From Geothrix terrae (GTDB taxonomy: Bacteria; Acidobacteriota; Holophagae; Holophagales; Holophagaceae), in assembly GCF_022808775.1 (NCBI RefSeq), contig NZ_JAKZLA010000008.1, forward strand, positions 1-64,000: a stretch of 64,000 nucleotides of DNA, read 5' to 3'. Below the pieces are notes generated by a model. The model worked only from the letters and a program-made list of their open reading frames with translations, made no database searches and had not been told where the DNA came from. The number at the start of each line of letters is the position of its first letter. Positions within the stretch are counted from its first letter, which is position 1. A program made the translations under genes and the position numbers. Below, in pieces: positions 24,549 to 34,753 of this stretch.

Positions 24549-25547
24549 TCACTTGACGGCGTTCACGAATTCCAGGGTATAGGTGCTGGCGAGGTCCACG
24601 GCCTTCCCCTGGAGGGATCGCTCGGTGTGGGTCAGGATGCGCAGGACGTTGGCGGGGCCGTTGGCGGGCATCCGGCCGTCGGGGATGAAGATGGGTTTGC
24701 TGCGCGCCAGGGCCCTGATGTAGATGGCCTTGTCCTGTCCGTAGTAGTCGGCGGGGACGTGGGCGGCGATCTCGGCCGCCGTGTGGCCCTGGATGTAGCG
24801 GAGGGCCTTCACCAGCGCGTTGACGAGCTTCTGCACCTCGGGCTTGTGGCGATTCACCCAAGCGGTCTGCATGTAGAGGCAGGAGGCCGGGTAGGGACCG
24901 CCGAGCGCCCTGGCCGTGTCCTCCGGGGTGCGGAGGTCCACCAGCACCCGCGCCTGGCCGGTGGCGAGCAGCCGCGACGCCGTGGGCTCGGTGGTCATGC
25001 CGGCGCCGATGGTTCCACTGCTCATGGCCTCGATGAACGACTCACCGGTGCCCACGGGCTTGAAGGTCACCTGGTTCAGCCGCAGTCCTGCCGACAGGGC
25101 GAGGTAGCGGGAGAGGAACTGGGTGGATGAGCCGAGCCCGGTGACGCCGAGGGTCTGGCCGCCGAGATCGGCCATGGTGCGGACCCTGGGCAGCCGGGAG
25201 GACACCAGCTCCACTTCGCCGGGAGCCTGCGAGAACTGGACCACCGACACCACAGCCTTGCCCTGGGTCTGCATGTAGACGGTGTGGTCATAGAACCCGA
25301 CCACGCCCTGGGCCCCGCCCACGAGGAGCATGTCCACCCCGCGGACGCCCGCCCATTCGCTGTGGACCTCCACCTCCAGCCCTTCCTGCTCGAAGTAGCC
25401 CAGCTGCTGGGCCAGCTTCACGGGCAGGTAGATGATCTTCTCGATGCCGCCCACCATCAGGACGATGCGCTCGGCGGCGCGGCCGGGCCAGGCGGCTCCC
25501 GCCAGCAGGACAGCGGCAAGCGCGAGGGACCTGGGCGTGCGCGTCAT
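24549..25547 (-). CDS. NMT1/TauA-type periplasmic substrate-binding protein
   Basis: The 332-residue protein starts at the ATG at 25547 and opens into a signal peptide (MTRTPRSLALAAVLLAGAAWPGRAA). The fold is that of NitT/TauT/THI5-like ligand-binding proteins: IIYLPVKLAQQLGYFEQEGLEVEV at the front, TMADLGGQTLGVTGLGSSTQ in the ligand cleft, then a second lobe. There is no ABC permease or ATPase gene nearby, so it is more likely a sensory binding protein working with the downstream two-component pair than part of an ABC importer. The ligand is unknown; the neighbouring transporter suggests a carboxylate or other anion. Confidence 0.85.
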   Translation of the reverse strand: MTRTPRSLALAAVLLAGAAWPGRAAERIVLMVGGIEKIIYLPVKLAQQLGYFEQEGLEVEVHSEWAGVRGVDMLLVGGAQGVVGFYDHTVYMQTQGKAVVSVVQFSQAPGEVELVSSRLPRVRTMADLGGQTLGVTGLGSSTQFLSRYLALSAGLRLNQVTFKPVGTGESFIEAMSSGTIGAGMTTEPTASRLLATGQARVLVDLRTPEDTARALGGPYPASCLYMQTAWVNRHKPEVQKLVNALVKALRYIQGHTAAEIAAHVPADYYGQDKAIYIRALARSKPIFIPDGRMPANGPANVLRILTHTERSLQGKAVDLASTYTLEFVNAVK

Positions 25548-25779
25548 GGCGGCTCCGGATCGGGTTCGGGGGTCTTCCAGGATGATCGCACCGGCGCGCG
25601 CCGGACGCGCCGCGTGACCGTACGCACATCCGGAGGCGCTGAAAGCTGACTGAAAGGTTGGCCTCCTAGATTCCCAGTGATCCATCCCGCTTCGCCCTGA
25701 TCCCTCTCCCGGGGGGCGACCTCCGGCTGTCCGTCTCTCCCGATCCCGCTGTACCCATCCCTCACACCAAGGAGTCCCC

Positions 25780-27042
25780 ATGCATCTCCGCACCCTGGCC
25801 TGCCTTGCCGCGGCCGCCCTCCTCCCGGCCCAGGAGGTTGACGTCAAGGCCGAGCTGGCCAAGCAGAACGCGCGCATCGCCGAGCTGGAGCAGAAGCTGG
25901 CGTCCAAGCCTGAAGCCAAGCCTGAAGCCAAGGCGGAGGCCTTCAAGTTTCCCGCGGAGCTGACCCCCTACATCCTCATCGACGCCACCCTAGGGTCCAA
26001 GACCAACGCCACCGCCGACGGCCGCACCAAGGTGGACTTCATGGAGTCCTGGTTCAGCGGCAGCCGCTGGGGCCTGAAGGGCGCCATCAAGACCAACGTC
26101 GACGGCCTCAGCGTGATCTACAAGCTGGAGAGCGAGTACTTCCTCTACGACGGCGAGCAGGGCAAGGCCAACACCCTGTTCAACCGCGACGCCTGGCTGG
26201 GCATCAAGAGCAAGGAGCTGGGCCAGCTCACCTTCGGCCGCCAGAACACCCTGGCCCGCGACTTCGCCGTGATCTACGGCGACCCCTTCGCCCATGCCGA
26301 GGTGAACTACGACGAGGGCGGCTGGACCAACAACAACAACTTCAAGTCCCTGGTCTACTACGCCGGGGCCGTGAGCGTGGGCTCCCCCACGGGCGGGCCG
26401 GCCCAGACCCGCATCGACAAGGGCGTGGTGTGGAAGAAGGTCACCGACGGCGGCTTCGCCATGGGCGCGGCCTACAACCTGAACTACGAGCCCAACACCA
26501 CCACCAAGAACTCCACGGCCTCCATGGCCCTGGGCTACAACGCGAAGGCCTTCCACCTCGCCGGCTTCTACACCCAGGCCAACAACAACGGCTTCACGCA
26601 GAAGTCCGCCTCCCTGGGCGGCAACGTGAGCCCGGTGGCGTGGCTGCGCCTGAACGCCGGCTACTTCCACTACACGGCCGAGCAGGGCCTCAACCACCCG
26701 GACCGCAGGGATTCCGCCTTCACCGTGTCGGCCTCCATCCAGACGGATCCGAAGTGGAGCTACTACCTGGGCTTCCAGTCCATGAAGGCCGACGACGCCG
26801 GCTTGGGCGCCGCCACGGGCGCCTGGCAGAACCCCTTCGCCGACACCGCCAACAAGGCCTACTTCGTGTCGGGCCGCCGGGACACCACCTACGGGGCCGT
26901 GCGGCGACACCTCAGCAAGAAGATGGAAGCCTACGTGGTCTTCGACTACCTGAAGCTGCACGACGCCTTCCGCCTCTCGGCCACCAACCCCCACGACTCC
27001 CAGACCGAGTTCGCCATCGGCATGCGCATCCGCGCCCTGTAG
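25780..27042 (+). CDS. Gram-negative porin
   Basis: The 420-residue outer-membrane protein has a signal peptide (MHLRTLACLAAAALLPA, then Gln) and a short coiled-coil segment (AELAKQNARIAELEQKL) that may reach the cell wall. About sixteen amphipathic strands of the general porin type follow: WGLKGAIKTNVDGLSVIYKLE, LGIKSKELGQLTFGRQNT, GAVRRHLSKKMEAYVVFDYL. It is transcribed divergently from the binding-protein operon and precedes the anion transporter. This suggests it lets the same substrate across the outer membrane. CAAGGAG lies just before the start. Confidence 0.85.
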   Translation: MHLRTLACLAAAALLPAQEVDVKAELAKQNARIAELEQKLASKPEAKPEAKAEAFKFPAELTPYILIDATLGSKTNATADGRTKVDFMESWFSGSRWGLKGAIKTNVDGLSVIYKLESEYFLYDGEQGKANTLFNRDAWLGIKSKELGQLTFGRQNTLARDFAVIYGDPFAHAEVNYDEGGWTNNNNFKSLVYYAGAVSVGSPTGGPAQTRIDKGVVWKKVTDGGFAMGAAYNLNYEPNTTTKNSTASMALGYNAKAFHLAGFYTQANNNGFTQKSASLGGNVSPVAWLRLNAGYFHYTAEQGLNHPDRRDSAFTVSASIQTDPKWSYYLGFQSMKADDAGLGAATGAWQNPFADTANKAYFVSGRRDTTYGAVRRHLSKKMEAYVVFDYLKLHDAFRLSATNPHDSQTEFAIGMRIRAL

Positions 27043-27051
27043 GTGGCCCTC

Positions 27052-27081
27052 CCGCCGGGTCCGGACGACTGGGCCCGGCGG
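27052..27081 (+). terminator. GC-rich hairpin after the porin gene
   Basis: CCGCCGGG (27052-27059) pairs with CCCGGCGG (27074-27081) over a 14-base loop, ten bases after the porin stop codon. No U-run follows, so it may only attenuate read-through into the transporter gene. Confidence 0.45.
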
Positions 27082-27139
27082 TCTCTCGCGACCCCCAACC
27101 CTGGCGCCAGCCCGTCTGGCCCCTCCCGCAGGTGCTGAT

Positions 27140-28930
27140 ATGTCCAATCCGGAATCCCAAGGCGGTGGATGGCAGGGGGCCAAGCCCCTCCGCCTCCTGG
27201 CCACCCTCGCGGTGGGCTGCCTCCTCTACGTCATCCTTCCGCGCGTCGCGCCGGTGCCCGACGCCAAGTTCTTCGCGGGAAGCGCCGCCGCCAAGGCCAA
27301 GAACGGCGAGAAGGGCGCGAAGCTCGGCGAGAAGTCGGCCAAGCCCGCCGACAAGTCCAAGCCCGCGGAGGCCAAGGCGGCCGAGCCCAAAAGTGAGCCG
27401 AAAACCGAACTGAAGGCTGAGCCCAAGCCGGCCGCCGCGGCCAAAAAGCTGAGCGCCAAGGAACTCGACGTCCAGCGCATCGAGGCCGAAGCCAGGGTCA
27501 AGTTCGAGGCCGCCGCGAAGGCCAAGGCCGAAGCCGAGGCCAAGGTGAAGGCGGAGGCGGAGGCCAAGACGAAGGCCGAGGCCGAGAAGGTCCGCCAGGC
27601 CGACTGGGTCCGCGGGCTGCACCTCTTCGCCATCTTCGTGGCCACCATCCTGGGCATCATCCTCCGCCCCCTGCCCATGGGCGCCGTGGCCATGATCGGC
27701 GTGGGCCTCACCGCCATCACGGGCACCCTGCCCATCGGCGACAGCCTCAGCGGGTTCGCCGAGAAGACGCTCTGGCTCATCATCGTGGCCTTCATGTTCG
27801 CCCGGGGCTTCATCAAGACGGGCCTGGGCACGCGCATCGCCTACTTCTTCATGCGCCTGCTGGGCAAGCGCACCCTCGGCCTGGCCTATGGCTTCGCCGC
27901 CACCGAGTTCGTGCTGGCGCCCGTGGTGCCCAGCAACACCGCCCGCACGGCCGGCATCATCATGCCCATCATGCGCTCCCTGGCCCGGGCCTACGGCAGC
28001 AACCCCGAGGACGGTACCGCCCGCAAGATCGGCGCCTACCTCACCATGACCTGCTTCAACCTGGACCTCATCGTCAGCGCCATGTTCCTCACGGCCATGG
28101 CGGCCAACCCCATGACCCAGAAGTTCGCCGCGGACTTCGGCATCACCATCACCTGGAACAGCTGGTTCGTGGCCGCCATCGTGCCCGGCCTCGTGGGCCT
28201 GCTGGTGATCCCCTACTTCTTCTACAAGCTCTACAAGCCCGAGATCACGGAGACGCCCGAGGCGGTGGAGATGGCCACGGCCAGGCTGAAGGAGATGGGC
28301 CGTCCGTCCATGTCCGAGTGGCTGATGGTCGCCGTGTTCAGCTTCGTGCTGGTGCTCTGGGTCATCGGCGAGAAGAGCTTCGGCATCGATGGCACCACGG
28401 CGGCGCTCCTGGGCCTGGCCCTGCTGCTGCTGACGGGCGTGCTGACCTGGAAGGATGTCCTGGAGGAGCACAATGCCTGGGACGTGCTCATCTGGACCGG
28501 CGGCCTGATCATGATGGCGGGCTTCCTGAACAAGCTGGGCATGATCCCCTGGTTCAGCAAGGTGGTGGGCGCCTCCATGGCGGGCCACAGCTGGCAGTTC
28601 GGCTTCCTGGTCTTGGCCGTGACCTACTTCTACGCCCACTACTTCTTCGCCAGCATGACGGCCCACGCCGGCGCCATGTACGCGGCCTTCCTGGGCGTGG
28701 CCATCACGCTCGGCGCGCCGCCCATGCTCGCCGCGCTGGTGCTGTGCTTCTTCTCCAACCTGCACGCCAGCATGACCCACTACGGGACGGGCCCCGCCCC
28801 GGCCATGTTCGGCCTGGGCTATGTGCCCATCGGTACTTGGTGGCGCCTGGGCTTCATGGTCAGCGTCGTGAACATCCTCATCTGGGTGGTCGTGGGTGGC
28901 GCCTGGTGGAAGGTGCTGCACCTCTGGTAG
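27140..28930 (+). CDS. DASS/SLC13-type anion (dicarboxylate) transporter with charged insert
   Basis: The 596-residue membrane protein belongs to the CitT/SODiT1 branch of divalent-anion symporters: PVVPSNTARTAGIIMPIM is the first substrate/cation hairpin motif and YAHYFFASMTAHAGAMYAAFLGVAI the second. Twelve or so membrane segments are present. Unusually, the first membrane segment (about 18-38) is followed by a roughly 105-residue Lys/Ala/Glu/Pro-rich low-complexity and coiled-coil insert (residues 49-155) before the next helix at about 160. The substrate is probably a di- or tricarboxylate. Divergent sensor genes and the upstream porin suggest one uptake unit. Confidence 0.85.
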   Translation: MSNPESQGGGWQGAKPLRLLATLAVGCLLYVILPRVAPVPDAKFFAGSAAAKAKNGEKGAKLGEKSAKPADKSKPAEAKAAEPKSEPKTELKAEPKPAAAAKKLSAKELDVQRIEAEARVKFEAAAKAKAEAEAKVKAEAEAKTKAEAEKVRQADWVRGLHLFAIFVATILGIILRPLPMGAVAMIGVGLTAITGTLPIGDSLSGFAEKTLWLIIVAFMFARGFIKTGLGTRIAYFFMRLLGKRTLGLAYGFAATEFVLAPVVPSNTARTAGIIMPIMRSLARAYGSNPEDGTARKIGAYLTMTCFNLDLIVSAMFLTAMAANPMTQKFAADFGITITWNSWFVAAIVPGLVGLLVIPYFFYKLYKPEITETPEAVEMATARLKEMGRPSMSEWLMVAVFSFVLVLWVIGEKSFGIDGTTAALLGLALLLLTGVLTWKDVLEEHNAWDVLIWTGGLIMMAGFLNKLGMIPWFSKVVGASMAGHSWQFGFLVLAVTYFYAHYFFASMTAHAGAMYAAFLGVAITLGAPPMLAALVLCFFSNLHASMTHYGTGPAPAMFGLGYVPIGTWWRLGFMVSVVNILIWVVVGGAWWKVLHLW

Positions 28931-28942
28931 GTTCGCAGTCAC

Positions 28943-28975
28943 CGAGGGGGACCTGCCGGGCGCGGGTCCCCCTCG
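28943..28975 (+). terminator. Intrinsic terminator hairpin
   Basis: An 11-bp stem (CGAGGGGGACC with GGTCCCCCTCG) and an 11-base loop lie 12 bases after the transporter stop codon, followed by a pyrimidine-rich tract ending in TTTT. Confidence 0.65.
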
Positions 28976-28994
28976 CCCTTCCTGTTTTCCACGG

Positions 28995-29582
28995 ATGACC
29001 ATGATCGAACACGAGACCCTACCCGAGGATCAACCGGGGCCCCGCTCCCTGACGGACCTCTTCCTGACCTTCACCTGGCTGGCCGTGCAGGGCTTCGGCG
29101 GCGTGATGGCCGTGGCGCACCGGGAGCTGGTCGAGCGGAAGCGGTGGCTCAGCCAGGCCGCCTTCGTCGAGGAATGGGCCGTGGCCCAGATCATGCCCGG
29201 CCCCAACGTCATGAACCTCTCGCTGGTCATCGGCGGCCGGCGCTTCGGCTGGCGGGGCGCCCTGGCGGCCATGGCCGGCATGCTCGCGCTGCCGCTGCTG
29301 CTGGTCCTGCTGCTGGCCGTGGCCTACGGCCGGTTCGGCGGGCATCCCGCCGTGGCCCGGGCCCTGCGCGGGATGGGCGCCGTGGCCGCAGGCCTGATCA
29401 TGGCCGCGGGTCTCCGCCTCTCCGGGGGCCTGAAGGGCCACCCCCTCGGCGCGCTTGCCTGCGGGGCCCTGGCCGTGGCCGCCTTCGGAGGGGTGGCGCT
29501 GCTGCACTGGCCCATGCCCTTCGTCCTGCTGGGGCTCGGCGGCGTGGCCTGCCTGGCCACCTACGCGAGGCTGGACCCGTGA
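28995..29582 (+). CDS. Chromate transporter, short-chain CHR subunit 1
   Basis: The 195-residue membrane protein equals one half of full-length ChrA. The signature is FTWLAVQGFGGVMAVAHREL, then KRWLSQAAFVEEWAVAQIMPGPNVMNLSLVIG. Short-chain CHR proteins come as adjacent pairs that together act as chromate (or related anion) exporters. Two ATGs (28995 and 29001) are possible starts. Its stop overlaps the start of the partner gene (GTGA), so the two are made together. Confidence 0.9.
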   Translation: MTMIEHETLPEDQPGPRSLTDLFLTFTWLAVQGFGGVMAVAHRELVERKRWLSQAAFVEEWAVAQIMPGPNVMNLSLVIGGRRFGWRGALAAMAGMLALPLLLVLLLAVAYGRFGGHPAVARALRGMGAVAAGLIMAAGLRLSGGLKGHPLGALACGALAVAAFGGVALLHWPMPFVLLGLGGVACLATYARLDP

Positions 29583-30166
29583 CGGCCGCCCCGGGAGCCT
29601 TCCCTCTGCACGGCTGGGACTGGCTGCAACTCTTCGGCCACTTCCTCCTGCTGTCGCTGCTGTCCGTGGGCGGCGCCCTCACCACGGCCCCGGAGATGCA
29701 CCGCTACCTGGTGCTCCAGCAGCGGTGGCTCAGCGAGACCCAGTTCAGCAGCTCCATCACGCTCGCGCAGGCGGCGCCGGGCCCGAACATCCTCTTCGTG
29801 GCCCTCCTGGGCTGGAACCTGGGCATGAACTCCGGCGGGCCGCTGCTGGCGCTGGCCGGGGTGGTCCTCTCCCTGACCGGCATCCTGCTGCCCAGCACCA
29901 TCGTCACGCACCTGGCCTCCCAGTGGGGGCACCGGAACCGGCACCTGCGCGCGGTTCGGGCCTTCAAGCAGGGCATGGCCCCGGTCGTCATCGGCCTCAT
30001 GCTGGCCACCGGCTGGATCCTGGCCCGCACGGCCCACGATGCCGGCCCGGCCTGGCCCCTCTGGCTGCTGACCGCCGCCACGGCCCTGCTGGTCTGGCGA
30101 ACGCGGGTCCATGTGCTCTGGCTCCTGGCGGCCGGCGCGCTCCTCGGCATCCTCGGCGTGGTCTAG
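29579..30166 (+). CDS. Chromate transporter, short-chain CHR subunit 2
   Basis: The 195-residue membrane protein is homologous to the preceding gene: FGHFLLLSLLSVGGALTTAPEM, then QRWLSETQFSSSITLAQAAPGPNILF. It starts at the GTG at 29579, overlapping its partner's stop by four bases. The pair resembles a split ChrA with the two halves probably in opposite membrane orientation. Whether chromate is the natural substrate here is not shown by the sequence. Confidence 0.9.
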   Translation: MTAAPGAFPLHGWDWLQLFGHFLLLSLLSVGGALTTAPEMHRYLVLQQRWLSETQFSSSITLAQAAPGPNILFVALLGWNLGMNSGGPLLALAGVVLSLTGILLPSTIVTHLASQWGHRNRHLRAVRAFKQGMAPVVIGLMLATGWILARTAHDAGPAWPLWLLTAATALLVWRTRVHVLWLLAAGALLGILGVV

Positions 30167-30191
30167 ACCCCGCCCCTCTCGCGAGTTCCCC

Positions 30192-31385
30192 ATGCAGCCC
30201 TCGGTCCTCAGCGGCATCCGCGTCCTCGAGCTGGGCCAGCTCATCGCGGGGCCCTTCGCGGCCAAGATCCTCGGCGAGTTCGGGGCGGAGGTCATCAAGG
30301 TCGAGCCGCCGGGCGCCGGCGACCCCCTGCGCAAGTGGCGCCTGCTGAAGGACGGCACCTCCGTCTGGTGGCAGGTGCAGTCGCGCAACAAGCGGTCCGT
30401 GGCCCTGGACCTGCGGAAGCCCGAGGCCCAGGCCATCGTCCGCGACCTGGCGAAGGAGGCGGACGTCCTCATCGAGAACTTCCGCCCGGGCACCCTCGAG
30501 AGCTGGGGCCTGGGCTGGGAGGAGCTGCACGCCCTCAGCCCCGGCCTCGTGATGCTGCGGATATCGGGCTACGGCCAGACGGGGCCCTACCGGGACCGCC
30601 CGGGCTTCGGCGTCATCGGCGAGGCCATGGGCGGCCTGCGCCACCTCACGGCCGAACCGGGCCGCACGCCCGTGCGGGTGGGCGTGTCCATCGGCGACTC
30701 CCTGGCGGGCCTGCACGGGGCCCTCGGCGTGCTGCTGGCCCTCTACCACCGGAAGGTGAACGGCGGCGAGGGGCAGGTCATCGATGTGGCCCTCTACGAG
30801 GCCGTCTTCCACATGATGGAGAGCCTGCTGCCCGAGTACAGCGCATTCGGCGTGGTGCGCGAGCCCTCGGGCAGCGCCCTGCCGGGCATCGCGCCCACCA
30901 ACGCCTACCGCTGCGCGGACGGCGGCTACGCCCTCATCGCGGGCAATGGCGACGGCATCTTCAAGCGCCTCATGGTCCGCATCGGCCGGGAGGACCTGGC
31001 CGAGGATCCCGGGCTGGCGGGCAACGACGGCCGCGCCGCCCGGGCGGCGGAACTGGATGCGGCCATCGGCGCCTGGTCGGCCACGCGATCCCTGGACGAG
31101 GTGCTCGGGGCCCTGGACGAGGCCCGGGTGCCCGCGGGGTGCATCTACAACGCCCGGGACATCGCCGAGGATCCCCACTACCGGTCCAGGGACATGATCC
31201 TCCAGGCCCGCCTGCCCGACGGCCAGGCCATCGAGGTCCCGGGCATCGTGCCCAAGCTGAGCCTCACGCCGGGCCGGGTGGAGCGCCCCGCGCCGGCCCT
31301 GGGGGCGGATACGGAGGCCGTGCTGCGCCGGGCGGGTGTGTCCGAGGCGGCCATAACGGAACTGCGCGCCAAGGGCGTGATCTGA
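30192..31385 (+). CDS. CaiB/BaiF family (class III) CoA-transferase
   Basis: The 397-residue protein starts at the ATG at 30192. Family marks are GIRVLELGQLIAGPFAAKIL, FGAEVIKVEPPGAGDPLRKW, NKRSVALDLRKPEAQ, and an Asp in SIGDSLAGLHGALGVLLAL fitting the catalytic aspartate that forms the CoA-linked intermediate. It should swap CoA between two organic acids. The HMG-CoA-lyase-like gene starts nine bases after its stop, so the two probably act in sequence: activation of a branched hydroxy acid and then its cleavage. Confidence 0.9.
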   Translation: MQPSVLSGIRVLELGQLIAGPFAAKILGEFGAEVIKVEPPGAGDPLRKWRLLKDGTSVWWQVQSRNKRSVALDLRKPEAQAIVRDLAKEADVLIENFRPGTLESWGLGWEELHALSPGLVMLRISGYGQTGPYRDRPGFGVIGEAMGGLRHLTAEPGRTPVRVGVSIGDSLAGLHGALGVLLALYHRKVNGGEGQVIDVALYEAVFHMMESLLPEYSAFGVVREPSGSALPGIAPTNAYRCADGGYALIAGNGDGIFKRLMVRIGREDLAEDPGLAGNDGRAARAAELDAAIGAWSATRSLDEVLGALDEARVPAGCIYNARDIAEDPHYRSRDMILQARLPDGQAIEVPGIVPKLSLTPGRVERPAPALGADTEAVLRRAGVSEAAITELRAKGVI

Positions 31386-31393
31386 GGGATCCC

Positions 31394-32368
31394 ATGTTCG
31401 AGCACCACTTCCCCCATCCCATCCACATCCAGGAAGTGGGCCCCCGCGACGGCTTCCAGATCGAGGACCGCTTCGTCCCCACCGCCGACAAGATCGAGCT
31501 GATCGATGCCCTCGGCCTCTGCGGGCTGGCCAAGATCGAGGTCACCTCCTTCACCTCGCCCAAGGCCATCCCCGCCCTGGCGGACGCCGACGAGGTCATG
31601 CGCGGGATCCGGCGCGTCCCCGGCGTGGTCTACACGGCCCTGGTGCCCAACCTCCGCGGCGCTGAGCGGGCCCTCGCCGCGGGCACGGACGAGCTGAACC
31701 TGGTGGTGTCCGCCAGCGAGACCCACAACCTGCTGAACCTCCGCATGACCCGCGAGCAGTCCGTGGCGCGGCTGCTGGAGGTGGTGGACCTGGTGAAGGG
31801 GACCGGGGCGGCCCTGAACGTGTCGATCTCCACCAGCTTCGGCTGCCCCATGGAGGGCGCGGTCCCCGAGGCTACGGTGCTGGGCCTGGCCGAGCGGTTC
31901 CTGGCCCGGGGCGTGGCGGGTATCACCCTCTGCGACACCACGGGCATGGCCCATCCCCGCCAGGTGGCCTCCCTCTGCGCAGCCTTCCGGGCGCGGTTCC
32001 CGGAGGCTGAGCTCACGGCCCACCTTCACAACACCCGGGGCATGGGCCTGGCGAACGCCCTCGCGGCGCTGGAGGCCGGGGTCGTCCGCTTCGACGCCTC
32101 CCTGGGCGGGCTGGGGGGCTGCCCCTACGCGCCGGGCGCCACCGGGAACGTCTGCACCGAGGACCTGGTCCACATGCTCCAGGCCATGGGATTCCCCGTG
32201 GCCGTGGACCTGCCGCGCCTCCTGGCGGCCGCCCGCAGCCTGCCGGAGCTGGTGGGCCATGACGTGCCTGGCCAGGTGATGCACGCGGGGCGCAGCCAGG
32301 ACCTGCATCCGGCGCCTGCCAGCCTGGAGGCCATCCGGGCCCGGGCCGAGGCCCAGGCTCAGGCCTGA
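31394..32368 (+). CDS. Hydroxymethylglutaryl-CoA lyase-like enzyme
   Basis: The 324-residue TIM-barrel lyase has the HMGL motifs QEVGPRDGFQ (Arg and Asp), TAHLHNTRGMG (metal-binding His pair) and GLGGCPYAPGATGN with the catalytic Cys. It would split a 3-hydroxy-3-methyl acyl-CoA, for example HMG-CoA into acetoacetate and acetyl-CoA, or citramalyl-CoA into pyruvate and acetyl-CoA. The upstream CoA-transferase would make the CoA ester. I cannot tell leucine breakdown from citramalate or itaconate breakdown by sequence alone. Confidence 0.9.
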   Translation: MFEHHFPHPIHIQEVGPRDGFQIEDRFVPTADKIELIDALGLCGLAKIEVTSFTSPKAIPALADADEVMRGIRRVPGVVYTALVPNLRGAERALAAGTDELNLVVSASETHNLLNLRMTREQSVARLLEVVDLVKGTGAALNVSISTSFGCPMEGAVPEATVLGLAERFLARGVAGITLCDTTGMAHPRQVASLCAAFRARFPEAELTAHLHNTRGMGLANALAALEAGVVRFDASLGGLGGCPYAPGATGNVCTEDLVHMLQAMGFPVAVDLPRLLAAARSLPELVGHDVPGQVMHAGRSQDLHPAPASLEAIRARAEAQAQA

Positions 32369-32375
32369 AGCCGGA

Positions 32376-32564
32376 TCAGCCCTCCTCGCCCTCGCCGCTC
32401 CAGCCTTCGCCGTCCTCCTCCTGGGGCTTCTCCGGGACGCGGTAGCTTTCGCTGGCCCAGGCGCCCAGGTCGCGGAGCCGGCAGCGCTCGGAGCAGAAGG
32501 GCTTGAAGGGGTTGCCCTCCCAGGCGGTGGGCGTTCGGCAGATGGGGCAGGGACGAAGCGTCAT
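32376..32564 (-). CDS. yacG: DNA gyrase inhibitor YacG (zinc-binding)
   Basis: The 62-residue protein has four zinc-ligating cysteines in [10 protein letters not shown] and [15 protein letters not shown], as in YacG, followed by an acidic tail. YacG binds GyrB and blocks DNA binding by gyrase. It is convergent with the HMG-CoA-lyase-like gene and divergent from dnaK. Confidence 0.9.
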   Translation of the reverse strand: MTLRPCPICRTPTAWEGNPFKPFCSERCRLRDLGAWASESYRVPEKPQEEDGEGWSGEGEEG

Positions 32565-32608
32565 GATGTCAGCATATCCCTTGAAGGGCGTTAAGCGACC
32601 AAGAAGAA

Positions 32609-32637
32609 AATATGAGTCAAAACTAGAAGATCATATT
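32609..32637 (+). promoter_or_regulatory. Inverted repeat abutting the dnaK -35 box
   Basis: AATATGA (32609-32615) and TCATATT (32631-32637) form perfect 7-bp arms with a 15-base spacer, the right arm running into TTGACA. Its position suggests a regulator binding site for dnaK; the protein is unknown. Confidence 0.4.
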
Positions 32638-32663
32638 GACAAAGAGTGCCCAGCTTGTATCCT
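32636..32663 (+). promoter_or_regulatory. Promoter of dnaK
   Basis: TTGACA (32636-32641), a 16-base spacer and TATCCT (32658-32663) form a good housekeeping-sigma promoter about 60 bases ahead of the dnaK start. The surrounding 60 bases are unusually AT-rich for this genome. Confidence 0.65.
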
Positions 32664-32724
32664 CGTAGGGCCAGGGTGGGCGCAGCCCGGCCTGACTCCC
32701 CAAGCAGACCCCAGGAGGAACGAC

Positions 32725-34626
<1,902 letters not shown>

Positions 34627-34682
34627 CCTTCCCCGGGGGTCCCGCGCTCCGCTTCGCTGCGCGCACACCCCCGGACCCCCTC

Positions 34683-34718
34683 GCGGAGTCTCGGCCCAGC
34701 CGCGACTCCGCTTTTTTT
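34683..34718 (+). terminator. Intrinsic terminator after dnaK
   Basis: GCGGAGTC (34683-34690) pairs with GACTCCGC (34704-34711), with an inner CGGC/GCCG in the loop, followed by seven T. It implies that dnaJ has its own promoter or depends on partial read-through. Confidence 0.8.
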
Positions 34719-34730
34719 CGGCGAACGAAA

Positions 34731-34751
34731 TCTTAGTGTCCTAGACTAAAG
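34731..34751 (+). promoter_or_regulatory. HAIR-like operator at dnaJ (probable HspR site)
   Basis: TCTTAGT-N7-ACTAAAG resembles the HspR operator HAIR (CTTGAGT-N7-ACTCAAG) in spacing and in the AGT-N7-ACT core; the right arm matches at six of seven bases. It ends two bases before the dnaJ ATG and overlaps a possible -10 box (TAGACT, 34742-34747). hspR lies downstream in the same cluster. Confidence 0.5.
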
Positions 34752-34753
34752 CC

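Noticed and set aside
26912-29002. A 696-codon open frame antisense to the DASS transporter
   Set aside because: His/Gly/Gln-rich shadow of a membrane protein gene, with no domain.
32577-32630. HAIR operator upstream of dnaK
   Set aside because: CTTGAAGGGCGTTAAG and GAGTCAAAACTAGAAG lack the correct arm sequence or seven-base spacing.
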